A stretch of 64,000 nt of DNA from Arthrobacter oryzae (GCF_030718995.1 NZ_CP132204.1:4092001-4156000), one strand, 5' to 3'; positions 52,060 to 64,000 are shown, counted from the first letter of the stretch. Translations and numbers: made by a program. Notes: generated from the sequence alone by a model not told the origin.

Positions 52060-54138
52060 GTGAAACCTGAAGATCTGCCGCTGCTGAAGTCCGTTTCTGC
52101 CCCGGCCGCCCACCCGGACGGCACCAGGGCCGTGGTTTCGGTCATCCGCCCTGATTTCGATGCCGACAGCTACGTTGGCCAGCTATGGACTGTGCCGCTG
52201 GACCCGGAGAAGCTGCCACGCCGGCTGACCCGCGGCTTCCGGGACACAGCGCCTGCCTTCTCGCCGGACGGGCTGGTGCTGGCATTCCTTCGCGCCACCG
52301 CCGACGGCAAACCGCAGCTTCACGTTGTGGAAGCGTCCGGCGGCGAACCGCAGGTCCTGACCAACGCCAGGCTCGGCGTCTCCTCCTTTGCCTGGTCGCC
52401 CGATTCGCACAGCATTGTCTTCGGTGCCAGAACGCCCGACGACGGCCGGTACGGCACGCTGGACGGCGTGTCCGCCGGCGCCGAGGACGCAAGGCTCATC
52501 ACGGACTATAAATACCGGATGAACGGCGTCGGCTACACGGCGGACAAGCCCGTCCAGCTGTACATCGTAGACGTCCCCGAGCTGGACGAGGAACCACGTG
52601 TGGCGCCCGCAGGCCGCGTCTTGAAGGCCCGCAAGGCAGCGCAAGGCGCGATTTCGAAAGACGGCCCTGAGCCCGATTCAGCCAAAAACGCAGAAGACAC
52701 AGCCGCCGACAGCCTGCTCCCGCAGGCCCGCCAACTGACATTCGCGGCGACAGACCACAGCGGTGAATCGTTCAGCACGGACGGACGCTTTGTGTACTTC
52801 GTCGCCGCCCTCCATGAGGGCAGCGACCACGATCTTGAGGTCGGCATATACCGTGTCAGCGTCTCGGGAGGAGAGCCCGAAGCCGTCAAAGCAACCAACA
52901 GCGGCCGGCAGACGGTCGCCGCGGCACGCCAGTCCAGGGACGGGAAGTGGCTGTTCTTCCTTGCCCAGGAACTTGGCCCGTCCGGCCAGGACTTCGTGGC
53001 ACGGAACACTGCCCTCCACGTGATGCCGGCGGACGGCGGGGAGGCGGGGATCCTCAGCGACGTGGAAACGATGGACCTCGCCGGAGGCGCCGGCGGACTG
53101 GAGCTCCGCGGCCCGGATTCGGTGTTGCTGCTCAACAACGCGCAGGGCACGGTGGAGCTGCTGGAGTTCGGGGCGACGGGCAACCACTCGCTGCTGGTCC
53201 ATGGCGACCGCGTGGTCACCGGCGCCGCCTCCGCGGGCGGCGGCCCGGTGGTGGTCAGTTTCTCGGATGCATCCACAGCGGGGGACGTCGCTGCCCTGGA
53301 GGACGGCCAGCTGAGGCTGCTGACGGATTTTTCGGTGGAGCTTCGCCTGCGGGCCGAGATCATCGAACCGCGGGAGCTGACGTTCGCCTCGGCCGACGGC
53401 TATCCGGTCCACGGCTGGCTGGTATTGCCGCCCGGGAAAGGACCGCACCCCGTCCTGCTGAACATCCACGGCGGGCCCTTCGCGCAGTACACCGTGGCGC
53501 TGTTCGATGAGGCCCAGGTGTACGCCGCGGCCGGCTACGCGGTGCTCATGTGCAACCCCCGGGGTTCTGCCGGTTACGGTCAGGCCCACGGCCGGGCCAT
53601 CAAGGAAAAAATGGGGACCGTGGACATGCAGGATGTGCTGTCCTTCCTCGACGGTGCCCTAGCCAAGTTCCAGGAGCTCGACGGCGGTGCGCTCGGAATC
53701 ATGGGAGGTTCCTACGGCGGCTACCTCACGGCGTGGACCATCAGCCAGGACCACCGTTTCAAGGCGGCCATCGTGGAGCGCGGTTTCCTGGATCCGGTGA
53801 GCTTCATCGGATCCTCGGATATCGGCTGGTTCTTCGGCGGCGAATACACCGGCAGCACGGAAGAACAGATGGCGGCGCAGAGCCCCATGGCAACAGTCCG
53901 CAGCGTGCGCACGCCCTCGCTGGTCATCCACAGCGAGGAAGACCTCCGCTGCCCGGTGGAACAGGGCCAGCGGTACTTCACGGCGCTGAAGCAGCAGGGT
54001 GTTGACGCCGCCTTCCTCGTGTTCCCGGGGGAGAACCATGAGCTTTCCCGGTCCGGCACCCCGCACCACCGCAAACAGCGCTTCGAAGAGATCCTGCGGT
54101 GGTGGGCCCGCTACCTGCCCACCCGGGCCAACCCCTAG
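52060..54138 (+). CDS. prolyl oligopeptidase family serine peptidase (S9)
   Basis: 692 residues from GTG 52060. The N-terminal seven-bladed propeller carries repeats such as SPDGLVLAFLRATADG and SPDSHSIVFGART. The alpha/beta hydrolase domain (from about 430) has the oxyanion HGGPFAQYTVALFDE, the nucleophile GGSYGGYLTAWT (Ser about 551), Asp about 628 (HSEEDLRCPVEQG) and His about 660 (GENHELSRSG). It cleaves peptides in the cytosol after an acyl-enzyme step. An upstream in-frame extension is antisense to the 51058 gene and is excluded. Confidence 0.9.
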   Translation: MKPEDLPLLKSVSAPAAHPDGTRAVVSVIRPDFDADSYVGQLWTVPLDPEKLPRRLTRGFRDTAPAFSPDGLVLAFLRATADGKPQLHVVEASGGEPQVLTNARLGVSSFAWSPDSHSIVFGARTPDDGRYGTLDGVSAGAEDARLITDYKYRMNGVGYTADKPVQLYIVDVPELDEEPRVAPAGRVLKARKAAQGAISKDGPEPDSAKNAEDTAADSLLPQARQLTFAATDHSGESFSTDGRFVYFVAALHEGSDHDLEVGIYRVSVSGGEPEAVKATNSGRQTVAAARQSRDGKWLFFLAQELGPSGQDFVARNTALHVMPADGGEAGILSDVETMDLAGGAGGLELRGPDSVLLLNNAQGTVELLEFGATGNHSLLVHGDRVVTGAASAGGGPVVVSFSDASTAGDVAALEDGQLRLLTDFSVELRLRAEIIEPRELTFASADGYPVHGWLVLPPGKGPHPVLLNIHGGPFAQYTVALFDEAQVYAAAGYAVLMCNPRGSAGYGQAHGRAIKEKMGTVDMQDVLSFLDGALAKFQELDGGALGIMGGSYGGYLTAWTISQDHRFKAAIVERGFLDPVSFIGSSDIGWFFGGEYTGSTEEQMAAQSPMATVRSVRTPSLVIHSEEDLRCPVEQGQRYFTALKQQGVDAAFLVFPGENHELSRSGTPHHRKQRFEEILRWWARYLPTRANP

Positions 54139-54806
54139 TCCGCGGGTACGTCCGGCAGAAACCCCAATTCCTGCCGGGCGAGCCGGATGTCCGGTTGGGC
54201 CCAGCGGAGGCCGTATTCGGCGTTGTTGCTCAAGGAGCGCAGCTCAGCTTTGTCGATATAGAGGATGCCTTGCAGGTGGTCGGTTTCATGCTGCACGATC
54301 CGCGCCTGCCAGCCGGAGAATTCCTGCTGCCGCACGGCCCCGTCTACGTCGGTGAAATCGAGGCGGACGGACTCGTGCCGCGCCACCACTGCCTGCAGGC
54401 CCTGGAGTGACAGGCAGCCTTCGTAAAACTCCGCCGCGCCGCTCCCCACGGGTGTGTACGACGGGTTGATGACCGCGAAGAACTCCAGCGGTGACCGGCG
54501 GCGGACGGCGGATGTTTCGGCGTCGACGTCGTACTGGTCCTCGAGCACCGCGAGCTGCAGCGGGATGCCCAGCTGCGGGGCCGCCAGGCCGACGCCCGGA
54601 GCGGCATGCATCACCTCGCGCATCAGTGCAATGAGCGCCGCGAGGTCAGCGCTGTCCAGTTGGCCGTCGTACGCGGCTGCCTGCTGCCGGAGTACCGGAT
54701 GGCCGGCCTGGACGATGGGCGGAAGCACTCCCGCGGCAAGGATCTCCTGGACTGTTTCCCGGATCCGCGCGGCGCTGAACGGCGTGGGGTTCGCGACATG
54801 AAGCAT
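54135..54806 (-). CDS. def: peptide deformylase
   Basis: 223 residues. The three family motifs are kept: GVGLAAPQLG (71-80), EGCLSLQG (129-136) and VQHETDHLQGILY with metal site HETDH (173-177). It removes the formyl group from nascent N-formylmethionine. The stop overlaps that of the S9 peptidase gene by 4 bases. Confidence 0.93.
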   Translation of the reverse strand: MLHVANPTPFSAARIRETVQEILAAGVLPPIVQAGHPVLRQQAAAYDGQLDSADLAALIALMREVMHAAPGVGLAAPQLGIPLQLAVLEDQYDVDAETSAVRRRSPLEFFAVINPSYTPVGSGAAEFYEGCLSLQGLQAVVARHESVRLDFTDVDGAVRQQEFSGWQARIVQHETDHLQGILYIDKAELRSLSNNAEYGLRWAQPDIRLARQELGFLPDVPAD

Positions 54807-54815
54807 GGGAAAAGC

Positions 54816-55724
54816 CTAGTGTGCTCCGCAGGCAGCCGAGGCGAACTCGTAAATCCGGCCCTTCAGGGCAACGCCGGCGGCCACCTTGAGCGTCCCGCGG
54901 CGTCCGCCGACACTGAGCCGGACAGGCAGCAGGGTGCCCACTTTGTCCTCCGCGACGGCATGCGGATCACATCGGGCCGGCCGTATGTGGAGACGGAATT
55001 CTTCGGGATCCCCGCCGGCGACCACCCTGACATCCCGCGGCCACGGACTGTCCGGGACTTCGGCCAGGAGTGTGGTGCCCTCGATGCGTTCAATGGTCAG
55101 GGCGTCCGGTGTTCCTTTCCGCGCCCCGTGCGGCGTCACCTGAAGGCGTACGACGGCGGTCCGGCCGTCCGCCGCCACCTTCAGTTCCGGGGCGAGGTTT
55201 ATCCGGGCGATCTGGCCGGCATACTGCGCGAGGCACAGTTCAGAATGGTTCCGCGCCAGGACGCCGAACGGGTCTGCGGCGAGGAGTTTCACCTCACTGG
55301 TTGTGGAACCAGCGCGCACGGACACCGTGATGTCGGCCGGTCCCGCGCCTGCGGAGGTGCCCGCCTCGTCATCCGTCCCGGAGATGCTGCAGGAGGGCGC
55401 CGGGAGCGTGGCCGGAAGGCTCTTGGTCTGGCCCGGCGGCACCTCTGTGCCCTGTGGCTCATTGGCCCACCTGGTACCTGCCGGGAACAGGGCACTCGAC
55501 ACCTCGGCGTTGAAGACCGTGACGGGCGCCGAGGACGTGTTGCTGAGCTGGATCTGGATGATCTTTGTCCCGTAGTTGTCCCTGAACTGGTTGAGTTCGG
55601 CACTGAGCGCGGGCGCCTGCGGTTCCGGACTGCAGCCCTGTGCCGTTGCCCCTGCCACCAGGGCAGCAAGTACGACGGCGGCTGCCGCTGTCCGCCATCG
55701 CCTCCCTTGGGCTGCCCCGTCCAT
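54816..55724 (-). CDS. secreted or lipoprotein hypothetical protein
   Basis: 302 residues. A basic start and hydrophobic stretch (TAAAAVVLAALVAGATAQG) precedes a Cys at about 31, so a lipoprotein signal is possible. The rest is beta-rich and soluble with three further Cys (LPAPSC, SELC, PARC). It carries no recognised domain. It sits 9 bases past the def stop, on the same strand and upstream of it. Confidence 0.6.
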   Translation of the reverse strand: MDGAAQGRRWRTAAAAVVLAALVAGATAQGCSPEPQAPALSAELNQFRDNYGTKIIQIQLSNTSSAPVTVFNAEVSSALFPAGTRWANEPQGTEVPPGQTKSLPATLPAPSCSISGTDDEAGTSAGAGPADITVSVRAGSTTSEVKLLAADPFGVLARNHSELCLAQYAGQIARINLAPELKVAADGRTAVVRLQVTPHGARKGTPDALTIERIEGTTLLAEVPDSPWPRDVRVVAGGDPEEFRLHIRPARCDPHAVAEDKVGTLLPVRLSVGGRRGTLKVAAGVALKGRIYEFASAACGAH

Positions 55725-55781
55725 GCCAGCAGTCTAAGGGCCCGCTGAATCGGAGGCCGGTCGATGGGCTACCCTCGTTCC

Positions 55782-56198
55782 ATGACTGAACAGACGCCGC
55801 TCAACTGTGTCCTGGGATTCGTGCGTGCCATTGAAGCCGGCGGCGGCGCAGCAGACGTGGAGAGCTTCCTTGCCGAGGACTTCACCCTGGTCGAAGCGCC
55901 GCATGTGCTTGCTCCGGAAGGGTCCACGCGCACCCGTGAGCAGGTGCTGGCCGGGGCGGAGCAGAGCCGCCACGTGGTGTCCCGCCAGCGATTCGAGGTC
56001 CGGCGGACCACCTGCGAAGGCAGCCGCGTGGTGCTGGAAGTTGACTGGTCGGCCTCGCTCCTGATGGACCTGCGCTACTGGGACGCCGGCGAAACCATCC
56101 GTGCCCGGACCACGTCGGTGTTTGAAGTCCGGGAAGGCCGGATCGCCAGCCAGGACAGTTACGACTGCTACTTCACCGGTGACGCAGACACGGAATGA
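55782..56198 (+). CDS. SnoaL/NTF2-like small protein
   Basis: 138 residues from ATG 55782. The fold pattern of NTF2/SnoaL proteins is seen: helix NCVLGFVRAIEAGGGAADVE, FLAEDFTLVEAPH, then GSRVVLEVDWSASLLMDLR, TIRARTTSVFEVREGRI and the final QDSYDCY. Such proteins are cyclases, isomerases or binders; the catalytic residues are not clear. A shorter leader from 55764 is less likely. Confidence 0.75.
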   Translation: MTEQTPLNCVLGFVRAIEAGGGAADVESFLAEDFTLVEAPHVLAPEGSTRTREQVLAGAEQSRHVVSRQRFEVRRTTCEGSRVVLEVDWSASLLMDLRYWDAGETIRARTTSVFEVREGRIASQDSYDCYFTGDADTE

Positions 56199-56244
56199 AC
56201 AGGGTGCCGGGGATGCGGACCGGGCATTAGGTGAAGGAAAACCG

Positions 56245-57381
56245 CTAGTGCATGGTGAACCGGGCGGCGACGCGTGAATTGATGGCCGGCATGCCGGCGG
56301 CACCCGTGATCAGCCGGTTCCGTATGTTCCACAGCGGCCGCGGCAGGGGCCGCCCCAGCGCCATGTTGATTTCGGACTGCCGGACCGCCTTCGCGGCCGC
56401 CTGCAACCGGTGTCTCTCGAAGCCCCCGAAATCGATCTCCCGCGCAGCGCCCGCCAACCGGCCGAGGATGAGCGGCGCCAGCTCGGCAGCATCCAGCCAG
56501 CCCAGGTTCATGCCCTGGCCGCCGATGGGACTGATCTGGTGGGCAGCGTCACCGATCAGCGAAATCCGGCCGTGGATCATTCGCTTCACCAGGCGTGACC
56601 GGACACCAAAGCTGCTCAGCATCGAATTGGTGCCAGCGTCGACGGGTATGCCCGTCCGCTCCCGCACGATCCGGGCCAGGGAACCGGCAGTGGGCGCGTG
56701 CGGGCCTGTTCCAGGCAGTCTGGCCACCCACCGGCGAACCCCTCCCGGCAGCGGAAAGGACTCCACGATCCCTGGTGCTTCCAGGAAAAGTGCCGCGTCC
56801 GGGCCGAACGCCGTGCTGTCGGCGAAATCTCCCATGAGGTACCTGTCGGGGTACACCTTGAGCGGGGCCGGAGCGCCCAGCCATTGCCTCACCGTGGAGC
56901 GGCCCCCGTCCGCGGCCACGGCCAGGGAGGCATGTATCCGGGATTCCCCCGCTGCAGTGAGGGTATCCACCGCAACGGCCGAGCCTTCGTCGTAAATTCC
57001 CGTCACGGTGGCTCCGCGCAGCAACGCTGCGCCGTCCAGTTCCTGCACGCGCCGTTCCAAGGCAGCTTCGGTGCGGGTCTGCGGTACCGACAACACGAAC
57101 GGGTAGTTCGCGGACACGGCGTCAAAGGACATCTCGGCCAGTTCCACGCCGCCGCCGATGGCGACGCCGCGGCGGATCCGGACACCGTCCGACACCAGGC
57201 CGGCCGCGACTCCCACGCCGTCGAGTGCCTCCAGCGCCGGGGGATGGATGCCTCCGGCACGGGAATGGGTGCCGGGCTCCGTGCGCCGTTCGAGGACGCG
57301 GACCGTCACACCGGACTGCAGCAGCAGAGCCGCCAGGTACAGCCCTACCGGGCCGCCGCCCACCACGACGACGTCAATCAC
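56245..57381 (-). CDS. FAD-dependent monooxygenase
   Basis: 378 residues. Rossmann motif VVGGGPVGLYLAALLLQSG at the N-terminus, the DG-like motif VAADGGRSTVRQWLG (about 155) and the third motif GDAAHQISPIGGQGMNLGW. This is the aromatic hydroxylase (group A, p-hydroxybenzoate hydroxylase-like) family. It is the last gene of the polyketide operon, overlapping the methyltransferase by 4 bases, and probably oxidises the product. Confidence 0.88.
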   Translation of the reverse strand: MIDVVVVGGGPVGLYLAALLLQSGVTVRVLERRTEPGTHSRAGGIHPPALEALDGVGVAAGLVSDGVRIRRGVAIGGGVELAEMSFDAVSANYPFVLSVPQTRTEAALERRVQELDGAALLRGATVTGIYDEGSAVAVDTLTAAGESRIHASLAVAADGGRSTVRQWLGAPAPLKVYPDRYLMGDFADSTAFGPDAALFLEAPGIVESFPLPGGVRRWVARLPGTGPHAPTAGSLARIVRERTGIPVDAGTNSMLSSFGVRSRLVKRMIHGRISLIGDAAHQISPIGGQGMNLGWLDAAELAPLILGRLAGAAREIDFGGFERHRLQAAAKAVRQSEINMALGRPLPRPLWNIRNRLITGAAGMPAINSRVAARFTMH

Positions 57382-58115
57382 CGCGGGCGGTCCGGTTCAG
57401 GTCGGTCCCGGTTCAGCATGAGGAGGTTGCGGAAGGGCGGGCGTGGCGTCACGGACCAGCCCGGGGGAGCAGCCGCCCGGAGTTCCGCGGCGGTGTAGCT
57501 GCGCCGGATGGACGTCAGTCCGTCCTCCCTGATGTACGACCGGGGAAAGGGCCAGGATGCCGCGTAGAACAACGCATACGCGGCGGGGCTGCGGCGGATG
57601 TCGTTGTGAAGGACGGTGCGGAGCGACAACATCGCCGACTCGGCCAGGAACTGGGGCAGTTCGACCTTCTCCAGGTGGTGCAGGACGTGATTGGATACGA
57701 CGACGTCGTAGCGTTGCCCTTCTGCTGCCAGATCCCCTGTGGACGCCTGCCGGAACGTCACACCGTCCACGTGCCCGCGGCGGAGGGCGAACTCAAAGGC
57801 CCTGGGGTCCGGATCAATGGCGGTGATCTCCAGCCTCAGCCCCTCCCGGGCCGCCCACGCCGCCAGCAGCACGGGCACATCCCCGCCGCCGCAGCCGATA
57901 TCCAGCAGGGTTGTCACCCCTGTGGCGGAAAGGACGGGCCGGATATGCGCCCGGTAGATCCTGCGCCAGCCGGAGACTGCCCTGTTAACCACCGCGAATT
58001 GTGCGTAGGTCCGGTCCAGCCTGGCAGGGTCACACCCGGGACGGTCCATCTCTTCCACCGCATTGACGTCGCGATCGCGCAGCCATCCAAAGGCGGCCAT
58101 CAAGTGGGCGGCCAT
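57378..58115 (-). CDS. SAM-dependent class I methyltransferase
   Basis: 245 residues. The SAM site LLDIGCGGGDVPVLLAAWAA, the acidic strand LEITAIDPDPRAFEFA and VVVSNHVLHHLEKVELPQFL form a Rossmann methyltransferase. The N-terminus has WLRDRDVNAVEEMDRPGCDP. The genes on both sides overlap it by 4 or 1 bases, so it belongs to the type III polyketide operon, methylating the polyketide or a precursor. Confidence 0.87.
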   Translation of the reverse strand: MAAHLMAAFGWLRDRDVNAVEEMDRPGCDPARLDRTYAQFAVVNRAVSGWRRIYRAHIRPVLSATGVTTLLDIGCGGGDVPVLLAAWAAREGLRLEITAIDPDPRAFEFALRRGHVDGVTFRQASTGDLAAEGQRYDVVVSNHVLHHLEKVELPQFLAESAMLSLRTVLHNDIRRSPAAYALFYAASWPFPRSYIREDGLTSIRRSYTAAELRAAAPPGWSVTPRPPFRNLLMLNRDRPEPDRPR

Positions 58116-59326
58116 CAGAGGAGTGACGGCTCAGTCCGTGCTGTTGTCTGGCGCGCTGAGGAGAGCTCCCGGGACGCCGGTGCGGCATCCCCTTGAAGTG
58201 CTCGTACCTTGGTGAACATCGCCGTTTCCACCGTGAGACCTGGGCCGAACGCCATGGAACAGATGCGTTCATCGCCGTCCTGCGGCGGGAGCCCGGCGAT
58301 GTGCTTGAGGACAAAGAGCACTGTGGCGCTGCTCATGTTGCCGAAGTTGCGGAGTGTCTCCCGGGCAGGAACCAGCTGCTCGTCAGTGAGCTCGAGCCTG
58401 GACTGCACTTTATCGAGGATGCTTCGCCCGCCGGGGTGGATGGCCCAGTGGGTGATGTCCCGGTAGGGGAGTCCGCGCAGGGTTTCATCGCGGGAAAGCA
58501 GCGGCTCCAGGGCGCCGATGATGTGGTCGTCGATGATGTGGGGAACGTAGTTGCCCAGCACCATCTCGAAGCCTTCGTCGCCGATGTTCCAGGCCATGGA
58601 CTCCTCGCCCACTGGTGTGAGCACGGTTTCGAAGTGGTCCAGCCGCAACAGGGCGGTGCCGTCCGGGATGTCCCGGGCGGAGATGACCGCCGCCGCGGCG
58701 CCGTCCGCAAACAGGGCCGAGCCCATGATGGTGTCCGGATCGTTGGACGTGCGGACGTGGAGGGAGCAGAGCTCGGCGCAGACAACCAGGACAACGGCGC
58801 CCGGGTCTGCTTCGCAGAAGGATTTGGCGGCACGCAACGCCGGAAACGCCGCGTAGCAGCCCATGAAGCCGAGGTGGTAGCGCTGCACGGCAGGATTCAG
58901 CCCCAGCGCGCGGACGATTTTGTAGTCCGGGCCCGGGTTGAAGAAGCCGGTGCAGGAGACGGTCACCAGATGGGTGATGTCAGCCGGGCCGATGCCGGGG
59001 CAGGCATCCAGTGCGGCCCGGGCGGATTCCACAAACAGTTTGGTGGCCTCACGGCCGAAAATGTCGTTCCGGACCTTTGTGCTGGGACTCAGCACAAGGC
59101 CGGTGTCCGGGTCGAAGAACTGCGGATTGTCCGCCCGGCTGTCTTTGGTGAGCTCGGTGACCGCCGTGTACCGGGTGTCAATGGCTGCGGAGTCAAAACA
59201 CGTGTTCACCAGCCGGGAACCCAGCCTGGTCAGCCCCGGCTGGGCAGCAAAAACATCACGGGCTTCAGACTGGATGAGTACGGTGGGCGGGACAGCAGTT
59301 TCCAGGGACCTCATGTAGACCGTCAT
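58115..59326 (-). CDS. type III polyketide synthase
   Basis: 403 residues. The complete catalytic triad is present: Cys125 in VSCTGFFNPG, His297 in WAIHPGGRSILDKV and Asn330 in NFGNMSSATVLF. GFMGCYAAFPALRAA and ADGAAAAVISA are other family blocks. It condenses malonyl-CoA on a starter to a resorcinol, pyrone or phloroglucinol; the starter is not predictable from sequence. It starts the three-gene operon on the - strand, at ATG 59326. Confidence 0.93.
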   Translation of the reverse strand: MTVYMRSLETAVPPTVLIQSEARDVFAAQPGLTRLGSRLVNTCFDSAAIDTRYTAVTELTKDSRADNPQFFDPDTGLVLSPSTKVRNDIFGREATKLFVESARAALDACPGIGPADITHLVTVSCTGFFNPGPDYKIVRALGLNPAVQRYHLGFMGCYAAFPALRAAKSFCEADPGAVVLVVCAELCSLHVRTSNDPDTIMGSALFADGAAAAVISARDIPDGTALLRLDHFETVLTPVGEESMAWNIGDEGFEMVLGNYVPHIIDDHIIGALEPLLSRDETLRGLPYRDITHWAIHPGGRSILDKVQSRLELTDEQLVPARETLRNFGNMSSATVLFVLKHIAGLPPQDGDERICSMAFGPGLTVETAMFTKVRALQGDAAPASRELSSARQTTARTEPSLL

Positions 59327-59475
59327 GGTTCATTCTCAGTGAGCTTCGGCCTTAAGACAATGGTGGCTTACCAACGCGTAGGTTAGCCGCCGGAATGCCC
59401 GAAGCTGGTTAGATAGAGCCAGGTGATGCCGGCAAAAGCCACGAAGGCTGCGCCTGATTGACAGATGGAGACACG

Positions 59476-61872
<2,397 letters not shown>

Positions 61873-62174
61873 AACGCACGTCAATGACTGAACGGGACGG
61901 CGAAAATCACGGCCTGATCACGGCTCAGAAATGTGCCCCTCTTCACGTGGCCGGACTTCCACCCAAAACGCCGATAATCTACATTATGTAAAGTAGAACA
62001 GTGATTATTGCATCTGATGCATGATCACCGCTCCTCCGGCTGCGACTCGCCGCCACGTAGTCATTCAGCTTCGTAAAGTGCCTCTGACCTGCGGAAACAC
62101 TTCGCACTGAGTCGGCGCAGGGCATTCCTAAAAGCATTGACGGGGCGCGCAAAGCCACATGACGTTGATCTTGG
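61873..62174. other. 302-bp gap with an inverted repeat
   Basis: No gene is supported. An AT-rich core at 61978-62000 is next to a near-palindrome at 62001-62028 (GTGATTATTGCATCTGATGC then ATGATCAC). This could be an operator or an old mobile-element end. The frame on the opposite strand is Arg/Ser-rich and not convincing. Confidence 0.4.
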
Positions 62175-62490
62175 ATGCCCCGCACGGAAATCGTTGCCGA
62201 CTGGCTGGAACACGGCCACCCGCACATGACCGATGGGGTGGACCTGTTCCCTTCCGAACGGGGCACCCTTGTTTCGGAGACGGCGCTGAACCGAAGGTTT
62301 AACCGGTACTGCGAGGTCCTGGGCCTCTCCCCCGGCCTGGACATCCACTCGCTGCGCCGCTCCTACGTCACCCACCTGATCGAATCAGGCATGGACGCTT
62401 TGTTCGTCCAGCACCAGGCCGGGCATGAGCACGCCTCAACGACTGCCCTCTACACCTCCGTCTCCAGCGACTACAAGATTAAAACACTGC
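62175..62490 (+). pseudogene. C-terminal fragment of a tyrosine recombinase
   Basis: The readable part holds the end of the catalytic domain: GLDIHSLRRSYVTHLIESG (HxxR), HQAGHEHASTTALYTSV with the nucleophile Tyr, and IKTLRRL at the tail. Sequence before 62175 is closed by a stop and shows no Arg box, so the core-binding part is deleted. After about 62490 the frame loses similarity and becomes that of the next recombinase. Confidence 0.75.
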
Positions 62491-63732
62491 GCCGGCTGCG
62501 GGACGGAAACCGAGCACTACCGTCACAACACCTGTGCCCGCTGCTCACTCCGGAGCGACCTCACAGCGCTGATGCACGTTGATGAGTCCCAGGGCACGGA
62601 AACGGCGGCAGCGAAACTGCTCGCCGCGCTCTGCGGAGCGCAGCGCCCCGAAAGCATCCTCACCTGGCTCCGCAAACCCGGTGTCCGCGAACTGCTCGAG
62701 CGACTCGCCACCGGAAACATCCCGCTCAGTCACGAGGCGCTGGACAGGGAACCCAACAGCCTACGGGTGGAGCACCTGCGCAGCCTGCTCACCCACCACA
62801 ACCTACTCCCGGTCCGCGACCACTACCTCGCGCTCTTTGAGCGGTGGCTACCCGGCAAGCTCGACGACATTGATGACACCGAGGTTCGGCGAACCATTGA
62901 GTCCTTCGCCCGCTGGCATCACCTGCGGCGCATCCGGGCCCTCTCTGCAGACGGGAATCCCACCCGCGGGCCCGTGCACAGTGCGAAGCAGGAAATCACC
63001 GAAACCATCAAGTTCCTGACTTGGCTCCAGCTCACCCACGGACGGACGGCCGCCTCCTGCGTCCAGGGCGACGTCGACGCCTGGCTGGCCGACGGTCCCA
63101 CAACCAGACATGCCATCAGAACCTTTTTCGTCTGGGCGATGAAGAACCGGACCTGCACCAACATCACCATCGGCTTCCGGCAGGCCAAGACCGTGCCGCT
63201 GCTCACCCAGGGTCAGCGGCTGGCCATGCTCAAGGCCTGCCTCACCGACGACATCGACACCCTGTCCTACCGAGTCGCCGCCACTCTCTTGCTGCTCTAC
63301 GCCCAACCAGTAGTGAAGATCGCCGCGATGAAAAGCACCGACGTGATCCTCACACCCGGTGGCCTTCGCCTGTCACTCGGGGTAGAGCATCCAGCGCCAG
63401 TGCCCGAACCTTTCGCCTCACTGCTCACAGAACACCTCGCCTCACGCCCCAACATGCGTACCGGCAGCAGCTCCGGCAGTCCGTGGCTCTTCCCGGGCTA
63501 CCGCGCCGGGCAACACTTGCACCCCAACACGCTCATGATGCGTCTCAGGGAAATTGGAATAGACCTCCTAGGCGCACGCAACGCATCCCTCCGCAGCCTA
63601 GTCAAAGAAGTCCCCGCACCGCTCGTGGCAGAAATGCTCGGCTACAGCTACCAAGTCACCCAAAAACATGCCGCGGCCGCCGCCGACCCATGGTCCCGCT
63701 ATGCACCAATCGCTCCTGTCAGAGTGAATTAG
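62425..63732 (+). pseudogene. second recombinase, 5'-truncated
   Basis: Recognisable sequence starts at about 62485 with a zinc ribbon CAGCGTETEHYRHNTCARC, then helical segments (TIESFARWHHLRRIRAL, ALSADGNPTRGP), a core-like TLLLLYAQPVVKIAAMKSTD and a C-terminal SLRSLVKEVPAPLVAEMLGY. It belongs to a divergent actinobacterial tyrosine-recombinase family usually located downstream of a partner recombinase and overlapping it. Its upstream 60 bases read the tail of the first enzyme in another frame, so the true start is lost. Confidence 0.65.
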
Positions 63733-63749
63733 AAGCGACTGCCGGCTCC

Positions 63750-63998
63750 TCAATGGCGAAGGAGCAGGTTCAAACCAACAAGAAGGAGCCCAGCGCCCAT
63801 GAGTGCTGCTAGAACTCCTATCGCCAGCCACGTGCCTGGAGCCATTGCTTCGTCTGATGGACGCCCTGGACGCCCGCCCATCATGCTCATCCATTTACGA
63901 TGCCCCTTGGAAACGGCGGACCGAAAGAAGGCTACGGCCAGCCCCATAAGAAGGAACAGGATGCCAAATAGTGCGAGAACTGCTCCCTGCAAGAACAC
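63750..63998 (-). CDS. small membrane protein, at the window edge
   Basis: 82 residues with two membrane helices (VLALFGILFLLMGLAVAFF and WLAIGVLAALMGAGLLLVGL) separated by a basic loop (KGHRKWMSMMGGRPGRPSDE). GTG 63998 is the last possible start before the window ends, so the gene could begin outside. No family recognised. Confidence 0.5.
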   Translation of the reverse strand: MFLQGAVLALFGILFLLMGLAVAFFRSAVSKGHRKWMSMMGGRPGRPSDEAMAPGTWLAIGVLAALMGAGLLLVGLNLLLRH

Positions 63999-64000
63999 CC

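Overview
The window is GC-rich actinobacterial DNA and most likely comes from Arthrobacter, Pseudarthrobacter or a close Micrococcaceae relative. The evidence is a complete Pup-proteasome locus with a fused PafBC regulator, the mycothiol ligase MshC, RbpA, a polyprenol-phosphate mannosyltransferase and many GGAG-led GTG/TTG starts. No database was searched; family names come from reading the translations.

Positions 1 to about 20,050 are an accessory island ending at a tRNA-Leu(GAG). It carries an IS3 transposase relic, a secreted cutinase/VWA/PKD fusion, two copies of one small membrane-anchored family (one frameshifted), a PD-(D/E)XK-like protein, a 5'-truncated GIY-YIG nuclease, an Xre/RES toxin-antitoxin pair, a small serine recombinase with a res-like site, a broken NERD gene, orphan membrane and DUF genes (DUF4259, DUF6994-like), and next to the tRNA an integrase cut off and joined to the tail of a type ISP restriction enzyme. 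At least six reading-frame breaks lie in the island, and I found none in the core. A 24-bp motif occurs three times on the + strand, each time just ahead of a gene.

Positions 20,100 to 61,900 are conserved chromosome. In order: M20 peptidase, acyl-CoA dehydrogenase, DUF5703, aldo/keto reductase, uppP, mshC, PAC2 protein, HAD hydrolase, site-2 protease; then trmI-arc-dop-pup-prcB-prcA-pafA, two FKBP isomerases, pafBC, tatA, tatC and helY. Dop deamidates Pup (which ends GGQ), PafA ligates it to targets, ARC unfolds them and PrcBA degrades them; PafBC is a DNA-damage regulator. Then come an amidohydrolase, ppm, rbpA (behind a SigR-type promoter), an nfeD/SPFH pair, an RlmA-like methyltransferase, an S9 peptidase, def, and a tightly overlapping type III polyketide synthase / methyltransferase / FAD-monooxygenase operon, with a UvrA-like ABC protein divergent from it.

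Positions 61,900 to the end hold a second relic: the tail of one tyrosine recombinase joined out of frame to the body of another, then a small membrane protein at the window edge.
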